Below are positions 35,301 to 39,726 of a stretch of 39,726 nt of DNA, in pieces (position 1 is the stretch's first letter; each line of letters opens with the position of its first letter). Location of the stretch: the NCBI GenBank assembly GCA_023664045.1, contig JAMPGH010000001.1, positions 1,139,195-1,178,920 of the forward strand, in the 5' to 3' direction. A program made the position numbers and the translations under genes. Source of the DNA: Alistipes senegalensis (GTDB lineage: Bacteria > Bacteroidota > Bacteroidia > Bacteroidales > Rikenellaceae). The notes under the pieces were generated by a model. The model saw only the letters and a list, made by a program, of their open reading frames with translations, did no database searches and was not told the origin of the DNA.

Positions 35301-35986
35301 CGCTGTTTTTCGCAGATGGCCCGGAACTCGGCCAGATAGTGTTCGTTGCGGGAGGTGTATTTTTTGCGGATCTTCTCCTTTCGTTGATACAGCGCGTAGA
35401 AGTATTCGCCCAAATAGCGGCATCCGGCGTTTTCCATGTCGGCCGTCAGATTCCGGATGCTTTGCTTGACCTGCCCCTCTTCGCTCTCCTTTCCTGCCTC
35501 CTTGCGATTGCTCAGAAATCCGCGCCGCTGTGCCAGATGATAAAGTGCCCGACCGAGCGTATGGCGATCGGACTTGCTGCCGAGATCGAGCGTTTCGGTC
35601 AGGGCCCGATAGCGGTCGCGGTAGGGATTTTTGCCGGTGTCGTCGTCGGTGCGCTGCCAGCGGATGAACTCTTCGTCGAGGGGGTAGTTTTTGTGCTTCC
35701 GCCACTCGCTCAGTTGTTCCTCGGAGAGCGGCGGGCACAGGTCGTGGCGCACGAGGACCTTGAGCACTTCGATCTTGCGCAGCCGGCGACGGAAGTAATG
35801 GCGCCTCAGGGCCCGGGCCTCGGTCCGGGCCTGTACGGCCGGCTTTTCGTTGTTCTTTTCGCGTGCGACGCCTTCCTGAAAGATGTCGACGCCCTTGTCG
35901 AGCAGCGCGTATCCGCAGTCGGTCTGTTCTACGATGGCCCAACCCAACGAGTTGGTGCCGAGGTCCAATCCCAGTATTTTCGGCAT
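32309..35986 (-). CDS. cas9: CRISPR-associated endonuclease Cas9, subtype II-C
   Basis: 1225-residue RNA-guided nuclease. RuvC-I is LGLDLGTNSLGWAIVE with Asp8; the Arg-rich bridge helix is RTEARALRRHYFRRRLRKIE; RuvC-II is INIEFARGLN with Glu590. The HNH domain contains CPYTGNQIRISDFIGSGACY and DIEHTLPRSRGGDDSQMNKT with catalytic His677. RuvC-III is HHCIDAITIA with His845 and Asp848. All catalytic residues are intact, so it should cut both strands. The start 35986 gives the canonical MPKILGLDLGTN; an upstream ATG at 36034 would read through the promoter. The protein is longer than many II-C Cas9s (around 1000-1100). The PAM cannot be deduced. Confidence 0.98.
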   Translation of the reverse strand: MPKILGLDLGTNSLGWAIVEQTDCGYALLDKGVDIFQEGVAREKNNEKPAVQARTEARALRRHYFRRRLRKIEVLKVLVRHDLCPPLSEEQLSEWRKHKNYPLDEEFIRWQRTDDDTGKNPYRDRYRALTETLDLGSKSDRHTLGRALYHLAQRRGFLSNRKEAGKESEEGQVKQSIRNLTADMENAGCRYLGEYFYALYQRKEKIRKKYTSRNEHYLAEFRAICEKQRLPEPLQRALYRAIFFQRPLKSQKGSVGRCTFEKTKSRCPVSHPRFEEFRMYSFINNIRIAGPTDGDFRSLTQTEIETIRPLFLRKSKPHFDFEEIARKIAGKGRYACKGDRNEAPYRFNYARTATVSGCPVTASLIAVFGNDHLSEIRSLYTLGDGKTEDQVLNDVWHALFSFDDEERLAAWACEKLRLPNEQAAAFAAIRMPQDYAALSLNAINKMLPYLRTGYRYDEAVFVANLKAVLPQPIYADPEQREKIEQDLAALLLDYVRNPYDKYDTKERRIADYFADNGLDTSRLGRLYHPSMIETYRTARPDANGLRLLGSPRTSSVRNPMAMRALFRLRILLNQLLREGKIDSTTKINIEFARGLNDANKRKAIEQYQREREAEHRGYAEEIRKQYAAETGLDIEPSESDILKYRLWEEQKHVCPYTGNQIRISDFIGSGACYDIEHTLPRSRGGDDSQMNKTLCENRFNRDVKRAKLPAELSAHAEIMARIEMFGWQEKVDSLQRQIEAQVRKSKGAATKSEKDNAIQRRHYLQMHAAYWRGKLERFAMTEVPEGFTNRQGVDIGIIGRYARLYLKSVFERIYTVKGATTDAFRKMWGLQEEYAKKQRTNHVHHCIDAITIACIGRNEYDRWARYVEDEERYLRSEGSRPQFEKPWPTFTEDLKAVADELLVSHHTPDNLPKQSRKRLRIRGKVQVDGRGAPRYMQGDTARGALHMQTFYGAIRHDDEIRYVVRKSLDQLLPADVEKIVDETVKQKVKEAIDEVGFKTAMNPEEHTIWMNEEKGIPIRKVRIFTPNVTQPIHLKKQRDASVKEYKRDYHVANDSNYCMALYEGTDRQGKTKRSFEIVSNLEAAQYFKASADRAARPDLVPRTDANEYPRKYILKTGTMVLFYENSPEELFECTQAELTKRLYKVTGMSTLKLQQKYFYGTLTFRHHQEARPAGDLKAKDGAWKSGEEYRPVIRILHTQFNAYVEGYDFELTVAGELKFKHRPTC

Positions 35987-36003
35987 AAGAGATCGATTTT
36001 TCG

Positions 36004-36035
36004 TAAAACTAAAGAAAAAGTTGCAAAATTCCAAA
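36004..36035 (-). promoter_or_regulatory. cas9 promoter
   Basis: Minus strand: TTTG (36032-36035), spacer of 20, TAGTTTTA (36004-36011), one base off TAnnTTTG. ATG 35986 lies 17 bases beyond. It is interleaved with the tracrRNA promoter on the other strand. Confidence 0.55.
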
Positions 36036-36051
36036 CTTCGGGTTATATTTG
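36021..36051 (+). promoter_or_regulatory. tracrRNA promoter
   Basis: Plus strand: TTG (36021-36023), spacer of 20, TATATTTG (36044-36051), a full -7 match. Expected start of transcription is about 36056, just before the anti-repeat. Confidence 0.75.
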
Positions 36052-36055
36052 CAAC

Positions 36056-36139
36056 GTAAGAATTCTACATCTTACCACAATAAGGCTACATGCCGAAGGT
36101 TTCGACCTACCGTCTCCGCGTACTCCGTGGAGACTTTTT
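36056..36139 (+). ncRNA. tracrRNA
   Basis: The anti-repeat TTCTACATCTTACCACAAT (36063-36081) pairs with the first 19 bases of the minus-strand repeat, GTTGTGGTTTGATGTAGAA, at 17 positions (one G-U), with one central two-base U-U bulge. It is followed by AAGG and three stem-loops: GGC/GCC (36084-36094), AGGT-TTCG-ACCT with a UUCG-type loop (36097-36108), and a nine-base terminator stem (36112-36134) before five Ts. The phrase ACAAUAAGG after the anti-repeat resembles that in Neisseria II-C tracrRNA. Length is about 84 bases. The 5' end is inferred from the promoter; the RNA itself is not demonstrated. Confidence 0.9.
36112..36139 (+). terminator. tracrRNA terminator
   Basis: GTCTCCGCG and CGTGGAGAC pair (nine bases, one G-U) around loop TACTC, followed by TTTTT. 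It is also the last structural hairpin of the tracrRNA. Confidence 0.85.
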
Positions 36140-36220
36140 CGTTTGAGGGGGGGCTTTGTCGCTGGCGGGGAGATCGGATGCCTTGATATGCCGGTCGCTT
36201 TACAGCATGTCCGGCCAAAG

Positions 36221-36246
36221 AAAAAGCCGCCGTCCTTTCCGACGAC
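36221..36246 (-). terminator. tRNA-Arg terminator
   Basis: Minus strand: GTCGTCG and CGGCGGC pair (seven bases with two G-U) around a seven-base loop, then TTTTTC. It lies about 47 bases beyond the tRNA 3' end and faces the tracrRNA terminator. Confidence 0.65.
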
Positions 36247-36258
36247 AGCCCCGAATGC

Positions 36259-36289
36259 AAGAAAGAGAGCCTTTGGAACTCTCTTTCTT
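36259..36289. repeat. Perfect 11-base inverted repeat behind tRNA-Arg
   Basis: AAGAAAGAGAG and CTCTCTTTCTT are exact reverse complements with a nine-base loop, three bases from the tRNA 3' end. It may be a processing or termination hairpin, or an old integration boundary. Confidence 0.7.
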
Positions 36290-36292
36290 CAG

Positions 36293-36366
36293 TGACACCG
36301 ACAGGACTCAAACCTGTAACCTTCTGATCCGTAGTCAGATGCTCTATTCAATTAAGCTACGGTGCC
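36293..36366 (-). tRNA. tRNA-Arg(ACG)
   Basis: Minus strand folds as a full cloverleaf of 74 bases. Acceptor GGCACCG/CGGTGTC, D stem GCTT/GAGC, anticodon stem TCTGA/TCAGA around CTACGGA (anticodon ACG), T stem ACAGG/CCTGT with loop TTTGAGT, discriminator A. CCA is not encoded. ACG at the wobble base is normally deaminated to ICG. It has its own promoter just upstream. Confidence 0.95.
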
Positions 36367-36378
36367 GAATTGCGACTG

Positions 36379-36409
36379 CAAATATAGGGTGAAAATCCGA
36401 TATGCGCAA
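36379..36409 (-). promoter_or_regulatory. tRNA-Arg promoter
   Basis: Minus strand: TTG (36407-36409), spacer of 20, TATATTTG (36379-36386), ending 12 bases before the tRNA 5' end. The rest of the stretch to 36604, about 195 bases, shows no gene or clear signal. Confidence 0.75.
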
Positions 36410-36604
36410 GAAATCGGACAAGAATTTTAAGAAAAAATAGCGGAAGTACGGCGTAAAGCCCTCGAACCGGTGTCTGACGAGGGGCCGGGGCGGGATCCGG
36501 TCAAACGGTCGGGAGCGGAGAAAGAGCGATGATCGAAGAGAATCGCCGAGGCTGGGTAGCTATCGGTCGGAGGAGGCTCGGACCGGATGCGGGAAATAGA
36601 ATCG

Positions 36605-37231
36605 CTACTTGACCTCGCGGTCGGGATGGTCGCGCAGGAACTTTTCCCAACTTTGCGAACCGCCTTTCGAAACCGCTTTCTTGCCGCCGCCGAGACCCTT
36701 GACGCGTTCGTCGCCCATAGCGGCGTTGAGCGGCGAGGAGGTAGCGTAGTAGTGGCACAGCGCGACGGCCATGCCGTCGGTAGCGTCGAGCCGCCGCGGC
36801 GGTCGGTCGATGGCGAGCGTCCGGCAGACGATGGCCGCCACCTGCTCTTTGGCCGAGGAGCCGCGGCCCGTGATCGCCTGCTTGATCCGCATCGGCGCAT
36901 ATTCCGAGACGGAGAGCCCCCGGCTCAGCGCTGCGGCCATCGCCACTCCCTGCGCCCGGCCCAGCTTGAGCATCGATTGCACGTTCTCGCCGAAAAAGGG
37001 CGCTTCGAGCGCCACCTCGCGCGGCCCGTATGCGTCGATCAGCGCGCCGACCCGTTCGAAGATATGGGCCAGTTTGGCGTAGGGATCGGTCAGCTTGTGC
37101 AGGTCGATGTCGCCCAGTACGACGGCCCGCACCGTCCGGCCCTCGACCTCCAGTACGCCGTACCCCATGTAGTTGGTGCCGGGGTCGATTCCCATGATGC
37201 GGTATGTTTCGGGAGGCGTCGGGCTTGCCAT
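36605..37231 (-). CDS. ruvC: Crossover junction endodeoxyribonuclease RuvC
   Basis: 208-residue Holliday-junction resolvase. All four catalytic acids are visible: Asp16 in MGIDPGTNYMGYG, Glu76 in VALEAPFFGENVQS, and Asp149 and Asp152 in RRLDATDGMAVALCH. The DNA-contact segment RIKQAITGRGSSAKEQV is typical. The C-terminus is longer and more basic than E. coli RuvC (173 residues), as usual in Bacteroidetes. It is the last gene of the run coaD-lpxD-DUF4369-ruvC, 17 bases after its neighbour. ATG 37195 is a possible later start, but it would cut into the first strand. Confidence 0.97.
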   Translation of the reverse strand: MASPTPPETYRIMGIDPGTNYMGYGVLEVEGRTVRAVVLGDIDLHKLTDPYAKLAHIFERVGALIDAYGPREVALEAPFFGENVQSMLKLGRAQGVAMAAALSRGLSVSEYAPMRIKQAITGRGSSAKEQVAAIVCRTLAIDRPPRRLDATDGMAVALCHYYATSSPLNAAMGDERVKGLGGGKKAVSKGGSQSWEKFLRDHPDREVK

Positions 37232-37248
37232 GCGGATACGGACGGATG

Positions 37249-37863
37249 TTATCGACGTTGTTTTTCCAGCTTCCGTTCCGCTTCCCGGCGAAGGTCGGTC
37301 AGCAGCCCGGTCGCTTGCATCGCAGGACTGAAAAGGGCGATTTCGTCCAGCATCTCCTGCGGCGAGAGTTGCGCGGTCTGCGCCTCGAGCATCTGCACGC
37401 CGAAGTAGTTGTCGCGGTTGTTCTCGTAGGCCAGCCGGAAGAGCGCCTCGTATTCGAGGCTTACGCTGTCGCGTCGCTCCTCGGAGGTGTCGGGATCGAA
37501 GAATTCGCCGATCAGCTCGGTTTGTCGTCGGGCGAATTCCGAGGCGGCTTCATTGGCCGGAGTACCCGAGACGAGGATCCGTTCGGGCATATCGGGATCG
37601 TTTTCGAGCCGGACGGTTCCCGGTTCGAGAATGAGGGCGACGTCGAACGTCTTGTTGTCGGTGATGCGTCCGGCGGCGGGCTGCCCGACATCTCCTCCGA
37701 GGCGGAACGAGCCATTGTCGACGACGGCGGAGTCGAGGAGCCGGTTTTCGGAGGTCGCCAGATAGACCGTGCCTTCCAGCCCGTCGATATGGCCTTTGAC
37801 GGTGCAACCGCTGCGGTCGCATCCGCACAGCAGCACGGCCGCGATCCAGAACAATCGTTTCAT
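37249..37863 (-). CDS. DUF4369 domain lipoprotein
   Basis: 204-residue predicted lipoprotein with signal MKRLFWIAAVLLCGC, lipobox LCGC and lipidated Cys15. The DUF4369 beta domain covers about residues 20-115 (CTVKGHIDGLEGTVYLATSE; VVDNGSFRLGGDV; LEPGTVRLENDPD; VSGTPANEAASEF). A helical region follows. In many Bacteroidetes proteins this domain precedes a TlpA-like thioredoxin fold; here that fold is absent, so no redox function is supported. It lies between lpxD and ruvC with gaps of 6 and 17 bases. Function unknown. Confidence 0.88.
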   Translation of the reverse strand: MKRLFWIAAVLLCGCDRSGCTVKGHIDGLEGTVYLATSENRLLDSAVVDNGSFRLGGDVGQPAAGRITDNKTFDVALILEPGTVRLENDPDMPERILVSGTPANEAASEFARRQTELIGEFFDPDTSEERRDSVSLEYEALFRLAYENNRDNYFGVQMLEAQTAQLSPQEMLDEIALFSPAMQATGLLTDLRREAERKLEKQRR

Positions 37864-37869
37864 GGCCTC

Positions 37870-38907
37870 TTATTTCCGAAGTTCGCCGACCTCTTTCTCC
37901 ACGTCGCGCAGGCGCTTGTCCAACTCGGGCAGGCGCTTGAAGACGGCTGCCGCACGGTGGTACTGCATGCCCGGAAGCGCGGGATAGCCGAAGCGGATTT
38001 CGCCGTCGGGGACATCCTTGTCCAGTCCGCTTTTCGAACCCACCATCACGCGATCGCCGATCGTTACGTGGTCGGCGATGCCCACCTGTCCCGCGAGGAA
38101 GCAGTTGCTGCCCACGCGCGAGGTGCCGGCGATGCCGGTCTGGGCCGACGAGACGGTGTTGGCGCCGATCTCGACGTTGTGGCCGATCTGGATCAGGTTG
38201 TCGAGCTTGACGCCGTGGCGGATGACGGTCGAGTCGGTCTTGGCGCGGTCGATGCAGGTGTTGGCGCCGATCTCCACGTCGTCCTCGACGATGACGTTGC
38301 CCAACTGGGGAATCTTGTCGAATCCGCCCTTGGCATTGGGCATGAATCCGAAACCGTCGGCGCCGATCACGGCGCCGGCATGGAGGATGCAGCGGCGGCC
38401 GATGCGGCACCCTTCGTAGATCTTCACCCCGGGGTAGATCGTCGTGCCCTCGCCGATCTCGACGCCGGCGCCGACGTATGCCTGCGGGTAGATCTGGCAG
38501 TCGGCGCCGATCTTCGCACCCGCTTCCACCACCGCGAAGTCGCCGACGTAGCAGTTTTCGCCGACCGTGGCTTTTTCGGAGATCGAGGCCCGCTCGCTGA
38601 TTCCCGTGCGGCGGGGTTTGGCCGCGTTGTACATCTCCAGCAGTTTCACCACGCAGGCTGCGGCGTTCTCCACCTTGACGAGCGTGGCGGCGACGGGTTG
38701 CGAGGGCTTGAACGACTTGTCGACCAGCACGATGCTGGCGCCTGTGGTATAGAGGTGGGGTTCGTATTTCAGGTTGGTGAGATAGGCCAGCGAACCTGCT
38801 TTGCCCTGTTCGATCGAAGAGACGGTGTGCACCGCTGCCTGCTTGTCGCCGACGACCTCGCCGCCTAAGAAACCGGCGATCATTTCGGCTGTGAATTCCA
38901 TTGCCAT
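37870..38907 (-). CDS. lpxD: UDP-3-O-acylglucosamine N-acyltransferase LpxD
   Basis: 345-residue lipid A biosynthesis enzyme that transfers a 3-hydroxyacyl chain from acyl carrier protein to UDP-3-O-acylglucosamine at the inner membrane. The uridine-binding N-terminal domain (residues 1-100) precedes a left-handed beta helix of hexapeptide repeats ([40 protein letters not shown]). Catalytic His243 is in [14 protein letters not shown]. The C-terminal helix ([19 protein letters not shown]) is the trimer helix. It begins four bases after coaD. Confidence 0.97.
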   Translation of the reverse strand: MAMEFTAEMIAGFLGGEVVGDKQAAVHTVSSIEQGKAGSLAYLTNLKYEPHLYTTGASIVLVDKSFKPSQPVAATLVKVENAAACVVKLLEMYNAAKPRRTGISERASISEKATVGENCYVGDFAVVEAGAKIGADCQIYPQAYVGAGVEIGEGTTIYPGVKIYEGCRIGRRCILHAGAVIGADGFGFMPNAKGGFDKIPQLGNVIVEDDVEIGANTCIDRAKTDSTVIRHGVKLDNLIQIGHNVEIGANTVSSAQTGIAGTSRVGSNCFLAGQVGIADHVTIGDRVMVGSKSGLDKDVPDGEIRFGYPALPGMQYHRAAAVFKRLPELDKRLRDVEKEVGELRK

Positions 38908-38911
38908 ATTA

Positions 38912-39382
38912 TTATAGGTATTTTGTGATGTCGATTCCTGCCGGCATGAACTCCTCGACCGAACGGCCGAACGCCAGCACTTCGCGGACCCCCGATGCCG
39001 AAATGTCGGCCACGTCGGCCGGGGCGAAGAGCACGACGGTGGTCAGTGCGGGCCAAAGCCGGCGGTTGGTCGCTTCCATCGAGCGTTCGTATTCGAAGTC
39101 GAGCGTATTGCGTACTCCGCGGACCAGCGCGCAGGCACCGACGGCTGCGGCCAGCTCGCCGGTCAGTCCGTCGTAGATGCGCGTTTCGACTCGCGGATCG
39201 CAGGCATAGAGATCGTCGATCAGCCGTTTGCGGTTTTCGGGCGTCAGCAGCCCCCGTTTCGAGAGGTTGCTGCCGATGCCGATCACCAGCCGGTCGAAGA
39301 GCTTCAGCGCCGTGTCGACCAGCGCGGCGTGGCCGCGGGTGAACGGGTCGAACGAGCCGGGGAAGATAGCGATTCTTTCCAT
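38912..39382 (-). CDS. coaD: Phosphopantetheine adenylyltransferase CoaD
   Basis: 156-residue nucleotidyltransferase for the fourth step of coenzyme A synthesis. The N-terminal ATP motif is [16 protein letters not shown] (TxGH form RGH), with the C-terminal ISAS-type [28 protein letters not shown] is the 4'-phosphopantetheine-side signature. Length is typical (about 155-160). A perfect -7 box ends five bases before its ATG, so a transcript from it would be nearly leaderless. Confidence 0.97.
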   Translation of the reverse strand: MERIAIFPGSFDPFTRGHAALVDTALKLFDRLVIGIGSNLSKRGLLTPENRKRLIDDLYACDPRVETRIYDGLTGELAAAVGACALVRGVRNTLDFEYERSMEATNRRLWPALTTVVLFAPADVADISASGVREVLAFGRSVEEFMPAGIDITKYL

Positions 39383-39387
39383 GAAAA

Positions 39388-39395
39388 CAAAGGTA
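39388..39395 (-). promoter_or_regulatory. -7 box immediately before coaD
   Basis: Minus strand TACCTTTG matches TAnnTTTG. Transcription should start about one or two bases before the coaD ATG at 39382. No good -33 box is visible. Confidence 0.5.
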
Positions 39396-39411
39396 GTGAA
39401 AAAATCCGAAT

Positions 39412-39726
39412 TCAGAACATCCCCTCCATGGCGATGGCTACGCGTTCGGCGATCAGCGACATGTAGGGCACGCCCTCGCAGTGCCCCAGTGCCGTAACGC
39501 CCCGGTGGTCGACGAAGAACAGCTCCTCCATGCGGGGGAGCGAACTCCGGTCGAGCAGCTCGTCGCGCAGCGTCAGTCCTGCGGCACGGATCGCCCGCAG
39601 GGCCAGTTCGCGTTCGACGCTCGGCGGAGCGAGGGAGGCGAAAACCTCCCGGTTGCGCACGCCGAAAAGGGGGGCGTCGTCCGCCGTGCGGCAGAAGCCC
39701 TCCCGGTCGCAGCGGATCACCGTCGC
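39412..39726 (-). CDS. Aminotransferase class IV-like protein, N-terminus outside the window
   Basis: The C-terminal 104 codons of a gene that starts beyond the right edge. The reading frame is open to the edge. The pattern SVERELALRAIRAAGLTLRD, then SLPRMEELFFVDHRGVTALG, resembles the end of fold-type IV PLP enzymes (PabC/IlvE/D-amino acid aminotransferases), where the last part senses the substrate and phosphate. The catalytic lysine would lie upstream and cannot be checked. It is 29 bases before coaD and may be co-transcribed with it. Confidence 0.55.
   Translation of the reverse strand, partial: ATVIRCDREGFCRTADDAPLFGVRNREVFASLAPPSVERELALRAIRAAGLTLRDELLDRSSLPRMEELFFVDHRGVTALGHCEGVPYMSLIAERVAIAMEGMF

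Overview
The window is chromosomal DNA from a GC-rich member of the Bacteroidales, most likely Alistipes or a close Rikenellaceae relative. The evidence is the protein set (DUF5683 protein, OstA-like LptA, DUF4369 lipoprotein, TlpA-free lipoproteins, ferredoxin-type 2-oxoacid oxidoreductase), gene order typical of Bacteroidetes, the lack of Shine-Dalgarno sites, and many promoters of the Bacteroidetes form (TTG/TTTG, 19-21 bases, TAnnTTTG). The genus is an inference.

Layout. 1-1951 (minus) is the edge of a decayed mobile region: an unknown gene running off the left end, a RhuM-family gene and a frameshifted tail of a tyrosine integrase that stops a few bases from the end of mnmE. 1955-7523 (minus) is a housekeeping operon parA-parB-DUF5683-mltD-mnmE. 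Divergent from it, 7636-13430 (plus) holds a CPBP protease and an envelope-biogenesis operon: PpiC lipoprotein, SurA, OstA/LptA-like protein. Then come a tandem repeat, an MFS-transporter remnant and a YbdG-like MscS channel, whose end overlaps a convergent AspT/YidE transporter. 16973-22659 (minus) is a tripartite MacAB/TolC-type export operon. An 800-base gap holds its promoters and a fimbrillin/FISUMP-like fragment.

23460-28280 (minus) is a four-gene operon for fermentative 2-oxoacid/amino-acid catabolism: IorA, IorB, a class I/II aminotransferase and an acetyl-CoA hydrolase-family CoA-transferase. A GntR/FCD regulator is divergent at 28512. The enzymes form a plausible chain: amino acid to 2-oxo acid, to acyl-CoA, to free acid with CoA transfer.

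29339-36139 is a complete type II-C CRISPR-Cas system: cas9, cas1 and cas2 overlapping on the minus strand, an array of 21 identical 36-base repeats plus four decayed or shortened ones at the far end, and a tracrRNA readable by eye on the plus strand just upstream of cas9. The tracrRNA anti-repeat fixes the array's direction as minus, so the leader lies beside cas2 and the decayed repeats are at the trailer. Two divergent interleaved promoters drive cas9 and the tracrRNA.

The right end (36293-39726, minus) returns to housekeeping genes: tRNA-Arg(ACG), ruvC, a DUF4369 lipoprotein, lpxD, coaD and the end of an aminotransferase class IV-like gene. The most interesting items are the trailer repeats cut to what looks like the minimal crRNA handle, the tracrRNA and its promoter arrangement, the 2-oxoacid/CoA-transferase operon, and the integrase scar at the mnmE 3' end.
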